A DNA stretch of 64,000 nucleotides from CAZYVA01 sp964650695 (GTDB lineage: Bacteria; Bacillota; Clostridia; Lachnospirales; Lachnospiraceae). The stretch is taken from positions 1 to 64,000 of the forward strand of contig CAZYVA010000001.1 in the NCBI GenBank assembly GCA_964650695.1. The letters run 5' to 3'. The translations under genes and the position numbers were made by a program. Positions 17,026 to 26,089 of the stretch are shown piece after piece (the stretch's first letter is position 1; every line of letters starts with the position of its first letter). The notes below the pieces were generated by a model. It searched no databases. It saw only the letters and a program-made list of their open reading frames with translations, and was not told where the DNA came from.

Positions 17026-17709
17026 CTAACCATCCTTTGTCCTTTTCCGCTCCACCTCTTTCCGGAAAATCATGCGGATCAGGAAAGAAGCCAGCCTGCC
17101 CATCCCGAAAGAATCCCCGCCAATGTCCAGGGCGTCCTTCCCAACCGCCAGGCATAGCCGGGCATTCATCCTGCACCGGTTTTTCACGATAAACTCTTCC
17201 TGCAAAGGGGACTCCAGCATCGTCAGCACACAATCCGCATCCGCGCCATTCACCGCGTTCACCAGCATGTCGTCCCTGCGGTCGGACGCGGATACTTTCG
17301 CGAGGCCCGCCATCTCAATCCCCCGGTATTTATATTCCAGATAATCCAGGATATCCTTTTCCGTCTCCCCGGAATCCACGAGCAGATAGACCCTCTTATG
17401 GTTTTTGTGGAGGTATTGCAGAAAGCCCTTTAAGAAACGGCGCTTCTTCGCTTCCGAGGCCGCGTCCCCTTCTCCGGCGCCGGCCGCCTCCAGGACCGCC
17501 GCGTCCCCCGGAAGCACCATATCGAACCGTCCCACTTCCTGCGAAAGCCCTGGGGTGTCGTCAATCTGGAGCAGGCTCTGCGCGGTCAGGAGTTCCACTG
17601 TGCTCAAACGCTCCGACTGCATATAGCCGATCAAGCATTTCAAGGCTTCCTTCGATGTGAAATTGTCTATCTCAATATCCATAACGCTGATTTTTCCGCT
17701 CATAGGCAT
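17026..17709 (-). CDS. Divergent WecG/TagA/CpsF-family (GT26-like) protein
   Basis: The 227-residue product resembles GT26 glycosyltransferases along its length: IDNFTSKEALKCLIGYMQSE at the start, a D.VLPGDAAVLEAAG stretch where the family has its active-site PDG motif, KRVYLLVDSGETEKDILDYLE, and NGADADCVLTMLESPLQEEF where the family has pDil.VglGsPkQE. The usual DGxGVVWAAR region is altered, so activity is uncertain. GT26 enzymes add N-acetylmannosamine during teichoic acid or capsule synthesis. A later start at residue 10 (MDIEID) is possible. No cell-wall polymer genes adjoin it. Confidence 0.6.
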   Translation of the reverse strand: MPMSGKISVMDIEIDNFTSKEALKCLIGYMQSERLSTVELLTAQSLLQIDDTPGLSQEVGRFDMVLPGDAAVLEAAGAGEGDAASEAKKRRFLKGFLQYLHKNHKRVYLLVDSGETEKDILDYLEYKYRGIEMAGLAKVSASDRRDDMLVNAVNGADADCVLTMLESPLQEEFIVKNRCRMNARLCLAVGKDALDIGGDSFGMGRLASFLIRMIFRKEVERKRTKDG

Positions 17710-17764
17710 ACCCGCTTCCCATCATCTCCGGCATCTGCAGGTTGATGCTTTTCTGGTTTCTTAA

Positions 17765-17794
17765 ATTATAGCAAACAGGTTCCCTCCTTTTCAA
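17765..17794 (-). promoter_or_regulatory. Sigma-A type promoter for the WecG/TagA-like gene
   Basis: On the minus strand TTGAAA (17789-17794) and TATAAT (17765-17770) are separated by 18 bases, about 55 bases upstream of the start codon. Confidence 0.65.
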
Positions 17795-17839
17795 TACATG
17801 TAAATAAATCTTCACACAAATTAATATTTCGGAAAACAT

Positions 17840-18028
17840 TCAGGACGGATCCCTCTTTCTCCTTGCCATCATCCCCCCGATTCGCCCCGTCTCCTTGGAT
17901 GACAGGGATTTCCAGCCCTCATCCATCACACGGCCTAAAAGCCCCAGCTCCTTCGCGATCTCGTATTTCAGCTTTTCTTCTTCTGTCAGGTCTTTTGGTA
18001 TGACCGGTTTTGCTTTTTCCCTTGCCAT
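17840..18028 (-). CDS. Small acid-soluble spore protein, alpha/beta type
   Basis: The 62-residue basic protein has the two conserved SASP blocks: EEKLKYEIAKELGLL, which contains the germination-protease cleavage region in the family, and SLSSKETGRIGGMMARR, matching the DNA-binding GxxGGEMxKR block. Alpha/beta SASPs coat spore DNA and protect it from UV. It lies downstream of addA on the same strand. In spore-formers such genes depend on the forespore sigma factor SigG; I did not find a convincing SigG promoter. It is the only spore-specific gene in the window. Confidence 0.8.
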   Translation of the reverse strand: MAREKAKPVIPKDLTEEEKLKYEIAKELGLLGRVMDEGWKSLSSKETGRIGGMMARRKRDPS

Positions 18029-18075
18029 ATGCCCCGCCTCCTTTTAAAAAAGAGTATTGACAGGCTTTTCGGTGG

Positions 18076-21000
18076 TTATACCAAAATTTCCTCTCCCAGC
18101 GCAAAAGAATAGATCCAGCGTTCTTTTACCCTTTTCCCGGTAATCTGTTCCAGCGCCCTTCCATAATAGTCAAGCTGGGCATGGTAACGCTCTGCCAATT
18201 CTTTCCCCTCCAAAACCCGGTCCGTCTTATAATCCAGCAGTACCAGGGCGTCCTCTTCCTCAAAGAAAACATCGATGATCCCTTGGATGAATACCCAATC
18301 GGTTCCCTTGTCCGCTTCCACGCCAAGCACAAACGGCTGCTCCCTCCAAAGCCTCCCCGAAGCCGCCGCCTGTCTCATTCTCCGTCCAAGAAGGCTTTGC
18401 AGGAATGCCCAGATATCCGGGATATGGACCGCCGCTGCCTCTTCCCGCGTCATTTTCCCCTGCGCGGCAAAAGATTCCAGCGCTTCCCCCACGGATTCCG
18501 GTGTGGGGTATTCCCTTTGAAAGTCGAAAAGCTCCAGAGCCCTATGGTAAACCGTCCCCTTGCGTGCGCCGTCCAGGCTTTCCTGCTGCGGGTCCAGGAA
18601 CCTGGGGAGAAGCGGTACCACCTCCGGCTCCTGGTACAGCAGTTCCCCTGCCTCTTCCCCGCCCTCCTGCAGATGCGGCCTCTTTTTTAATTCCGATACC
18701 GTATACTTCATCTTCTGGTTTTGTCCCTCCCGGTACGGATACCGGTAAGTAAACTGTTCCTCGAAAAACGCTTTCGCCTTTTCATCGTAAATCTTCCCGT
18801 CATCCCACTTTTCAAACATACTTTTGGAAAACCTGCTTTTCCATTCTTCCCTGGCATCCTTCTTTGCCAACTCCCCCGGCGCTACGACGGAAAGGACAAA
18901 AGGCGCATCATCCCCCAGCCGTAAAAGGGCGGGGATCAGCCAGTCCCAATAGCCGCACGCCCTGCTAAGCCTCCCGAAGGAAATCGTTTTCTCCTTCTGC
19001 ATACAGGCCAGCCGGTATTGCTCCATTTTTTTTGGAATGGATTTCATCGTTCCGGTCAGGATCATTTTCTCTTTCGCGCGGGTCATCGCCACATAGAGGA
19101 TCCGCAGTTCCTCCCCAAGCGTTTCCAGCGCTTCTTCTTTCTGCATGACTTTTTTTGCCAGGGTCGCCATACGGGTATGCGCTTCCAGATCTACCCAGTC
19201 AAGCCCGATCCCAAGCTTCGGGTGCAGGACCGCCTTGCTTCTCGCATCCTGCTGGTTAAACATTTTCCCAAGCCCCGCTACAAAAACGACCGGGAATTCC
19301 AGCCCTTTGCTTTTATGGATGGTCATCATCCGCACGGCGTCCGACTGCCCATCCTCCACACCGGCTTCCCCGTAATCCACGTCATATTTCTGGATCTGCT
19401 CCATATACCGCACAAAATGAAACAGCCCCTGGTAGCTGGTCGATTCAAATGTCCTCGCTTTTTCCACCAGCATTTCAATATTGGCTTTCCGCTGCTCTCC
19501 TCCCGGCATAGCGGCCGCGTAATCCCCATAGCCGGTTTCGGAAAGCACCGCCATAAGGAGTTCATGCATGGGGGTATAAGGGACCCTCTCACGCAGGCTG
19601 TCCAATACCTGGAAAAAATGGGCGAGTTTTTCTCTGACAGAGGCGTCCTCCCCTTGCTGCGCATATAAAACGGCCGCTTCGTGGAACGGCGCTTCCGGGT
19701 AAGCGATCCGGACAGCCGCCAAGTCCTCTGCGCCGCACCCCGCGATCGGCGAGGCAAGCGCCGCCGCCAGCGGGATATCCTGTTTGCGGTTGTTCAGTAC
19801 GCGGAGGTAATCCAGGAGCACACCGATTTCCTGTGTGGAAAAATACCCCTCTTTTGTCCCGGAAACTGCCGGGATCCCTTCCTGATCCAGGACTTCCATC
19901 ATCACATCCGCATATCCTTTGACGCTTCGCGTCAGGATCACGATATCCCTGTACCTTACATCCCGTAATTTCCCCGTTGCCGGGTCGGTCACACGGAAAT
20001 CCCGGATCAATGCCCGGATCCTCCCGGCGATCGCGCGCGCCTCCTCTTCCACCTTCCCATCCACGACCAGGACCTCCGTGGTAAGAGCGGTATTCTCCGG
20101 GTAATCCGCACCCGCGTAAAGGGCGGCCTGCGCGTCATAGGAGACGCCCCCCAAAGACGCGGTCATGATCTGCCCGAAAACGGCATTGACGCTGTCAATC
20201 ACTTCCTTGCGGCTGCGGAAATTTTTATGCAGGTCAATACGCTGCATATCCCCTTCATCCGTTCCATAAGTATGCAGCTTTTCCAGGAACAATTCCGGCC
20301 GCGACAGACGGAACCGGTAAATACTCTGTTTGACGTCCCCTACCATAAACCGGTTGTATTCCCCCTGGCTTTCCCTGGAAACGCTGGCCAGGATGGCCTC
20401 CTGTACCAGGGAACTGTCCTGGTATTCATCAACCATAACTTCCAAAAACTGCTCCTGGTACTCTTTCGCAATCACGGACGGCGCAGGCCCATCCTCTGTC
20501 TTCACAGTCAGGATCCGGAGCGCGTACTGCTCCATATCGGAGAAATCAATCAGGTTTTTTCCCCGCTTCTTCTGTTCAAAAGAGATGGAAAACCGGCGGA
20601 CCAAATCCACCAGCTCCTGCACCATAGGATAGCATCCGGCAAATGCCGTTATCATCTGTGGGATGTCCCGCGCGAAAAATTGCTTCTGAAGATCCCCCAC
20701 GATGGCCTTGACTTCCGACCGCACATACTTCACCTGCCCCATTTTTTCTTCTGAGACAGTCTTGTCCCGGTTGATGGGCATACGCACCCACCCCGGTTTT
20801 TGGATGCCCTCCGCCAATGCCCTGTAATCGGAAGCCTTGCACAAAGCCTCCAGGATTTCCATGTCTGCCTCCAGCATCCCTTCATAAACCATCGGCCCAT
20901 CCGGTTCCCGGCAGATTTTGATCGCCGTGGAAACAAGGTTTTTGGCGTCCTCCAGGTAAGCCTTGCTGTTTTCACAGGCAAAACGTACAAAAGGGCTGTC

Positions 21001-21624
21001 CAGGAATCCTTCCTCGTCCTTGATGCCATACAACGCCTCGCAGGACGCCAGCCACCCTTCACTGTCCGGATAGCTTCTCGAATACTCGTAGGTTCTCAAG
21101 ATCAAGTCCTCGATTTTCCGATCATCCCGCCCCGTCCCGTAAGCAGAGGAAAACTCCAGGAACCGCGCCCCTCCTTCCCGGTACTTTTCTTCCAGTACCT
21201 CTTCTAACACATCATGCTGCAAAAGCTTTAATTCTCCCTCCTCCCCAACCCGGAACCCCGGATCGAGGCCGATGGCCGGGAAATGGTCGCGGATCACGGA
21301 CAGGCAGAAACTATGGATCGTCGTGATCTGCGCCCCGTGGATAAAAGCCGCCTGCTGCTTCAGATGCTCATTGTCCGGATCTTGAAGGAGTTTCTTCTCA
21401 ATCGCGGCGCGGATCCGTTCTTTCATCTCCGCCGCAGCCGCTTCGGTAAAGGTTACGATCAAAAGGCGGTCCACATCCACCGGATGTTCCTCATCCGTCA
21501 GCATCCGGATGATCCGCTCTACAAGCACCGCTGTCTTACCGGATCCTGCCGCAGCCGATACAAGCAGGTTTTTATTCCGGAGCGTGATCACGTTCCGCTG
21601 CTCCTTTGTCCACATTACGCCCAT
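18076..21624 (-). CDS. addA: ATP-dependent helicase/nuclease subunit A
   Basis: AddA (1182 residues) is the UvrD-type helicase and 3'-5' nuclease of the AddAB complex that processes double-strand breaks for RecA. Walker A is SAAAGSGKTAVLVERI near residue 23, further helicase motifs include VDEYQDSSLVQE and TIHKSKGLEFPVVF, and the C-terminal nuclease motif is LLDYKTDRV followed by QLDYYG. The chosen start has AAGGAGG 8 bases upstream and overlaps the end of addB by 53 bases, so the genes are coupled. Confidence 0.97.
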   Translation of the reverse strand: MGVMWTKEQRNVITLRNKNLLVSAAAGSGKTAVLVERIIRMLTDEEHPVDVDRLLIVTFTEAAAAEMKERIRAAIEKKLLQDPDNEHLKQQAAFIHGAQITTIHSFCLSVIRDHFPAIGLDPGFRVGEEGELKLLQHDVLEEVLEEKYREGGARFLEFSSAYGTGRDDRKIEDLILRTYEYSRSYPDSEGWLASCEALYGIKDEEGFLDSPFVRFACENSKAYLEDAKNLVSTAIKICREPDGPMVYEGMLEADMEILEALCKASDYRALAEGIQKPGWVRMPINRDKTVSEEKMGQVKYVRSEVKAIVGDLQKQFFARDIPQMITAFAGCYPMVQELVDLVRRFSISFEQKKRGKNLIDFSDMEQYALRILTVKTEDGPAPSVIAKEYQEQFLEVMVDEYQDSSLVQEAILASVSRESQGEYNRFMVGDVKQSIYRFRLSRPELFLEKLHTYGTDEGDMQRIDLHKNFRSRKEVIDSVNAVFGQIMTASLGGVSYDAQAALYAGADYPENTALTTEVLVVDGKVEEEARAIAGRIRALIRDFRVTDPATGKLRDVRYRDIVILTRSVKGYADVMMEVLDQEGIPAVSGTKEGYFSTQEIGVLLDYLRVLNNRKQDIPLAAALASPIAGCGAEDLAAVRIAYPEAPFHEAAVLYAQQGEDASVREKLAHFFQVLDSLRERVPYTPMHELLMAVLSETGYGDYAAAMPGGEQRKANIEMLVEKARTFESTSYQGLFHFVRYMEQIQKYDVDYGEAGVEDGQSDAVRMMTIHKSKGLEFPVVFVAGLGKMFNQQDARSKAVLHPKLGIGLDWVDLEAHTRMATLAKKVMQKEEALETLGEELRILYVAMTRAKEKMILTGTMKSIPKKMEQYRLACMQKEKTISFGRLSRACGYWDWLIPALLRLGDDAPFVLSVVAPGELAKKDAREEWKSRFSKSMFEKWDDGKIYDEKAKAFFEEQFTYRYPYREGQNQKMKYTVSELKKRPHLQEGGEEAGELLYQEPEVVPLLPRFLDPQQESLDGARKGTVYHRALELFDFQREYPTPESVGEALESFAAQGKMTREEAAAVHIPDIWAFLQSLLGRRMRQAAASGRLWREQPFVLGVEADKGTDWVFIQGIIDVFFEEEDALVLLDYKTDRVLEGKELAERYHAQLDYYGRALEQITGKRVKERWIYSFALGEEILV

Positions 21625-24600
21625 GCCCTGCCCCTCCTTCCATCGCCGCGATCGCCGCCTCGCGGCTTAACTTTTCCAGTTCCCGGTATGTATCGCCAGG
21701 AAGGCGTGTGTCAAACCCACACACATGGCGGTACCCGCAAAAATCACAGGCTGTCCCCGTCCCCATACGGTAAGGGTTTACCTTTGCGTCCCCATTTTGT
21801 ATCCGGCGGTGCGCCTCCTGCACACATTCCAGCGCATACTGCAGCATCCGTTCAAAATCCCGCGCGGCAACTGCTTTCGAGCCTTTGGAAAGAGAACCAT
21901 CCTTATTGAATTTCACCGGTACTGCAATGGAATCCCCCGATTTTCCATGTTCCAGGTGCCCCAACGCATTTCCCGACAGGTTCACAAGCCCGTCCGGGCA
22001 AAGCTCTTTTAAGATCCGCCGCTCTGTCTCGTCTTCCGGTGCGCTGCTATCCGGCAGTTCCACGAGCGGGTCGCTGATCCGGTAGTAAAAAACACCTGCC
22101 GGAATAACATCTTTTCCCGGATGTTTTTCCTGTTCCCGTTTCACAGCAGCGTCCATATAGACCATTAGCTGTAGCTGCAGCCCGTAATACAATGCGCTGA
22201 TGTCAAATTCCTTCCTGCCGGTTTTGTAATCCACTACCTTTACATAGACCCCGTTTTCATCCTCGCACGTGTCGATCCGGTCAATCTTTCCATTGGCAAA
22301 ACGCACTTCATATTCCTTTGCCTCAAAATCCCCGGCGCGAAGCTGCTTCGTCATCGCCCATATGCTGCATTTCAGCAGCTTGCGGATCCGCGCCAGCAGG
22401 GCTTCATTGCGTGCGGTGCTGTAAAGGATGGAATTCCCATAATCCGCTATCGCTTCCTCCAGGCTTTCTTCCATCCATGCGTCCCGCTGCGCATCGGTGA
22501 GCGTCGTCCAGAGAAGCCCCTCCTTTTCCACCTTTCTGGAAAAACGCTCCAGCGCCCTATGGCAAAGGTTCCCCAGGTCCAGCGCCTCAAACGTATACTC
22601 TTCCCGTTCCCTGAGCTTTAGCCCATACGTCAGGAAATGCGCAAACGCACAGGCGTCAAACAGTTCTATCCGGGAAATGCTGTCCGTGAATCCTTCCCCG
22701 TAAAGCTTTTTTGCCGTCTGTCCGGAAAAGCTATCTTTTGGCCTTTCGTATACCCCCGCTTCCAGGAGTGCGCGGATTTTCCCTTTCCATCGCGGGTTTT
22801 TCCTGTACCATGTATACAGCTCGCACCAGGTAGCATCCAATTCTTCCGGAAAGAGCCTCTTCTTCCCTATCCAGATCGGCAAAGCTGTACGCGCCGTCAG
22901 TTCCCTCTCAAAAATACCCTTTTTTTCTTCCTCCTCAACGGGAAGCGACGGATAAAGCTTCCGGATTTCCTGTATCAGGTAAGAAGGGCGCAAAGCCTTT
23001 CCCTCCCCCGATACTTTACAATAATAAATATCTAAATATTCCGATGGCTTTGTCAGGTTCAGGTACAGATAAAATTTCTGGTCGTAAGCACGTTCTTTGC
23101 CGCCGGGGGACAAGGGCAGGTTCTCCCCGTCAAAAACAGCTCTGTCCCTTTCTGAAAGCAGGCCGTTTTTCGCCAGGGATCCTGGAAGGCACGTATCCAC
23201 CGCCCCTACGAAAATCAGCGCTTTGATGTCTTTGAGACGGGTCCGTTCCACATCCCCCACCACAACCTGGTCCGTGGACGGCGGGATCACGCCGACTTTG
23301 GCTTCTTCCAGCCCTGCGTCAAGCAGCTCCCTGTATTCTTTGAGGGAAACCGTCTCCTCCCCCAAAAGTTCCACAAACTTGTCAAATAACTCGATCAAGA
23401 TCCGGTAAACCTGGGCGTATTCTTTTGCAAGGGCAAGCTCTCCTTTCTTCTGGAACTGCTCTTCCTGTTCTTTGATGCGGATCTGGAGGCGTTCTTTCAC
23501 CATAAACCCATACATTGCCCGCGTCACCTCCGCTACGGTTTTCCGCCGTTTTTTTAAAACCGTGAACAGTTCCTCCACGCACAGGAGGAAACGGATGCGC
23601 AGGCGGTTCATCTCCTCCAGATCTTCCTCCGTCATGCCGCCCAGCCTGCGCACCCAAAGCTCCCGCCATTTTTTCGCCCCTTTGATGCCAAGCCCGATGC
23701 AATAGTTGTCCAGCCGGTCCACCTCATCATAAGTAAAGCCGCTAAGCCCCGTCCTGAGGAAACGGAAAACGCTCTCATAGGAAAAATCCTGCTCCGCCAC
23801 CGCAAGGACGCTCCGCACATATTCCACAAAGGGATTGAAAAGGATGCTCCTTTTCCGGTCCATAAATGCTGGGATATCATATTGCAGAAATGCCTCTTCC
23901 AGATATCCCCCGTAAATATCCATGCTGCTGGCAATCACCCCGATCTCCCGGTAGCGGAAGCCTTTTTCCCGTACCAAAAAACGGATCCTCTCCGCCGCAG
24001 ACAACGCTTCCTCCCTCGGATTTTTCGCAACATGAAGCCTGATATTGCCCACCTTTTTTTGATACTGCTGTTTCCCGTGCCGGAACAGGTTCCGCTCAAG
24101 GAACGCCATGCTTTCATTCCCGCGGAACCGGTAAACCGGATGGCGGTACAGGCAGACGGGTTCCGCTATTTCCACCCCTGCCTCTCTTGCCAGCCCCACA
24201 AGGGAAGAAACCATTTTCTTACTCAGCCTGAAAAGCTGGAAAGGATCCCCCTGACAGAAGGGATCCTCCCGTTCATCCATCGTGACTGCCAGATAAACCT
24301 GCCTGCATGTCTTCGCAAGCTCCAGGATCAGGCGGTTCTGCACAGGTGTGAATCCGGTAAAGCCGTCCAGCACGATCGTCGTGTTTTTTAAAAGCCCGGA
24401 TTTTCCCACCACGGCGCTCAGCACGTCCAGCAATTCTTCTTTGGTGATAAATTTCTCCTGGAGGTAGTCCAAAAAACCTTCATAAAGAAGCCGGATGTCC
24501 CGGAGCTTATACGAAAGCCCAGACTCCTCCCCGGTGCGCGCGATGACTTTTTCCAGCTTTTCCCCCGTGATATCATACTGGGTGAATTCTGAAATCACGG

Positions 24601-24970
24601 ATTTCACCTCGCTGATATAGCCAGGCTTTTGTATATTGCCGCGAAGCACCTTCAACCGGCCTTCATAATCCGAGGCGATTTTTTTCAGGACCAGGTTTTT
24701 CCCTTCATCGTCCAAGACCGGAAGGTTTTTCTCCCCCGTCTCCTCGAACACCCGGTAGGCCAGCCGCGCGAAACTCAACACGTCGATGTTCATGATCCCT
24801 TTCCTGGGATGCGACAATACAAGGTCTTTCTGCGTCTGCATCGTGAATTGCTCTGGTACGATGACCATATAGTTCTCTTCCGGATGCTCCAGTGATTCAT
24901 GGATGGTTTTCCTGTATAGATAATGGGATTTCCCAGAGCCGGACGGCCCAAAGACAAATGTGAATGGCAT
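21572..24970 (-). CDS. addB: ATP-dependent helicase/deoxyribonuclease subunit B
   Basis: AddB (1132 residues) is the partner of AddA: it recognises the Chi-like sequence and cuts the 5' strand. The amino end MPFTFVFGPSGSGKSHYLYR holds its P-loop; the nuclease motif is KVVDYKTGRKEFDI; four cysteines for the iron-sulphur cluster are present, one in LGNLCHRALERF and three in CDFCGYRHVCGFD near the end. The start has GGAGG 9 bases upstream; an upstream extension crosses two hairpins and was rejected. Confidence 0.96.
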   Translation of the reverse strand: MPFTFVFGPSGSGKSHYLYRKTIHESLEHPEENYMVIVPEQFTMQTQKDLVLSHPRKGIMNIDVLSFARLAYRVFEETGEKNLPVLDDEGKNLVLKKIASDYEGRLKVLRGNIQKPGYISEVKSVISEFTQYDITGEKLEKVIARTGEESGLSYKLRDIRLLYEGFLDYLQEKFITKEELLDVLSAVVGKSGLLKNTTIVLDGFTGFTPVQNRLILELAKTCRQVYLAVTMDEREDPFCQGDPFQLFRLSKKMVSSLVGLAREAGVEIAEPVCLYRHPVYRFRGNESMAFLERNLFRHGKQQYQKKVGNIRLHVAKNPREEALSAAERIRFLVREKGFRYREIGVIASSMDIYGGYLEEAFLQYDIPAFMDRKRSILFNPFVEYVRSVLAVAEQDFSYESVFRFLRTGLSGFTYDEVDRLDNYCIGLGIKGAKKWRELWVRRLGGMTEEDLEEMNRLRIRFLLCVEELFTVLKKRRKTVAEVTRAMYGFMVKERLQIRIKEQEEQFQKKGELALAKEYAQVYRILIELFDKFVELLGEETVSLKEYRELLDAGLEEAKVGVIPPSTDQVVVGDVERTRLKDIKALIFVGAVDTCLPGSLAKNGLLSERDRAVFDGENLPLSPGGKERAYDQKFYLYLNLTKPSEYLDIYYCKVSGEGKALRPSYLIQEIRKLYPSLPVEEEEKKGIFERELTARTALPIWIGKKRLFPEELDATWCELYTWYRKNPRWKGKIRALLEAGVYERPKDSFSGQTAKKLYGEGFTDSISRIELFDACAFAHFLTYGLKLREREEYTFEALDLGNLCHRALERFSRKVEKEGLLWTTLTDAQRDAWMEESLEEAIADYGNSILYSTARNEALLARIRKLLKCSIWAMTKQLRAGDFEAKEYEVRFANGKIDRIDTCEDENGVYVKVVDYKTGRKEFDISALYYGLQLQLMVYMDAAVKREQEKHPGKDVIPAGVFYYRISDPLVELPDSSAPEDETERRILKELCPDGLVNLSGNALGHLEHGKSGDSIAVPVKFNKDGSLSKGSKAVAARDFERMLQYALECVQEAHRRIQNGDAKVNPYRMGTGTACDFCGYRHVCGFDTRLPGDTYRELEKLSREAAIAAMEGGAGHGRNVDKGAAERDHAPE

Positions 24971-25025
24971 AGTAGGATTCCTCCGGTTGGTTTTCCGGGA
25001 ACATGCGCCGCAAGGTATACGGCCA

Positions 25026-25111
25026 AAACAGGAGAGAGCCTGCCCGCCCTCCCCTGTTTTCGGAACGGCCATGGACCAGGCAGGCAGCCCAGGTCATTCC
25101 ATGGCCGTTCC
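25026..25111 (-). terminator. Double hairpin between dapF-like gene and addB
   Basis: Two strong inverted repeats fill the gap. The first, at 25062-25111, is a perfect 14-bp stem GGAACGGCCATGGA / TCCATGGCCGTTCC beginning at the dapF-like stop codon. The second, at 25026-25060, pairs AAAACAGG with CCTGTTTT and continues with GAG/CTC around one mismatch; on either strand it ends in TTTT, so it could terminate weakly in both directions. The pair probably separates addBA from upstream genes or protects an mRNA end. Confidence 0.55.
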
Positions 25112-25978
25112 CTATGGCTGGTACAGATTGTTCAGGATTTCTGTAAACTCATTGCTCAGCGTCAGTTTCGCCACGTAAAAGACGTCCCCTGTCATGTATA
25201 CTTCGCCATCATCGGCAATTTCCACAGACAGGTCGCCTCCGGGCATGTGGACAACCACTTTACTGTTTGTCATGCCCAGCTTGCAGGCGACCCCCGCGGC
25301 CGCGCAGGCCCCGGTCCCGGAAGCAAGTGTGTATCCCGCGCCGCGCTCGTAGATTTCAATCGCAATGTTTTCTTTGTCGATCACTTTCATGATCTGCGTA
25401 TTGACACGGTTCGGAAAATACCTTGCCATTTCCGCGTATTCCCCGATCTGGCAGACCAGGTGTTTGGAGATCTCGCGCATTGGAATGACGCAATGCGGGT
25501 TCCCAACGCTGACACACGTGACCGGGTACAAGGTCCGCCCGAATACCATATCCTCATTGATGACCTCCCTGCGCTCCCCGGCCACCGGGATATCATCGCT
25601 CCAGAACGAAAGCTTCCCCATAGACACGCGGAGCCGGCTCCCATCCTCTTTCAAAAAGGTGACCTGCACGCTTCCATGCTCCGTAAAAAGCTGGAAATTT
25701 TTCTTTTGCACATATGCCGCGTCCTTCAGGTATTTTGCGAAAATCCGCACGCCATTCCCACTGGTTTCCGAAATGCTCCCGTCCGGGTTCCATACCTTGA
25801 CGTGCATCCCATCTTCCTGCAAAACGGGGCCTTCCAGCACGCCGTCCGCCCCCAGGCCGGAGTTGCGGTCGCAGATCACCCTGACATTTTCCGGACACAG
25901 CTTTAATTCATTCCTGTTCGGGTCAAAAATCAAATAATCATTCCCCAGCCCATGATACCTCTCTAACAATGCTTTCAT
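25112..25978 (-). CDS. DapF-family epimerase with both catalytic cysteines replaced by serine
   Basis: The 288-residue protein has the whole diaminopimelate epimerase fold signature: YHGLGNDYLIFD at the amino end, GADGV, the first active-site loop and the second ERGAGYTLAS-GTGACAAAG. In known DapF the two acid/base residues are cysteines in xxCGNG and ACGTGA. Here both are serine, Ser73 in SETSGNGVRIF and Ser220 in LASGTGACAAAG; I checked the codons, AGT and TCC. The start has AGGAGG 11 bases upstream of MKALLERY. Either this is a Ser/Ser variant that still makes meso-DAP or a paralogue with another substrate, like histidine or hydroxyproline isomerases of the same fold. Neighbours (addAB, TPR lipoprotein, ung) do not settle this. 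Confidence 0.85.
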   Translation of the reverse strand: MKALLERYHGLGNDYLIFDPNRNELKLCPENVRVICDRNSGLGADGVLEGPVLQEDGMHVKVWNPDGSISETSGNGVRIFAKYLKDAAYVQKKNFQLFTEHGSVQVTFLKEDGSRLRVSMGKLSFWSDDIPVAGERREVINEDMVFGRTLYPVTCVSVGNPHCVIPMREISKHLVCQIGEYAEMARYFPNRVNTQIMKVIDKENIAIEIYERGAGYTLASGTGACAAAGVACKLGMTNSKVVVHMPGGDLSVEIADDGEVYMTGDVFYVAKLTLSNEFTEILNNLYQP

Positions 25979-26014
25979 TTCCACCATTACCTCCTACTGT
26001 GAAACTTGACGTCA

Positions 26015-26060
26015 CTATCCACGGTCAGGGACGCCCAATGACCAGGTATCCCGTGAATAG
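26015..26060 (-). repeat. Hairpin of the dispersed intergenic element family (copy near 26.0 kb)
   Basis: The arms CTATCCACGG and CCGTGAATAG pair over 9 bases with one mismatch. On the minus strand the end reads CTGACCGTGGATAGTGAC, matching the CCGTGRATGG end of the copies near 31.0, 38.2 and 45.3 kb. It lies in the leader of the dapF-like gene. Confidence 0.6.
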
Positions 26061-26089
26061 CAGCAACAACTTGGCTGATTCCTATATAT

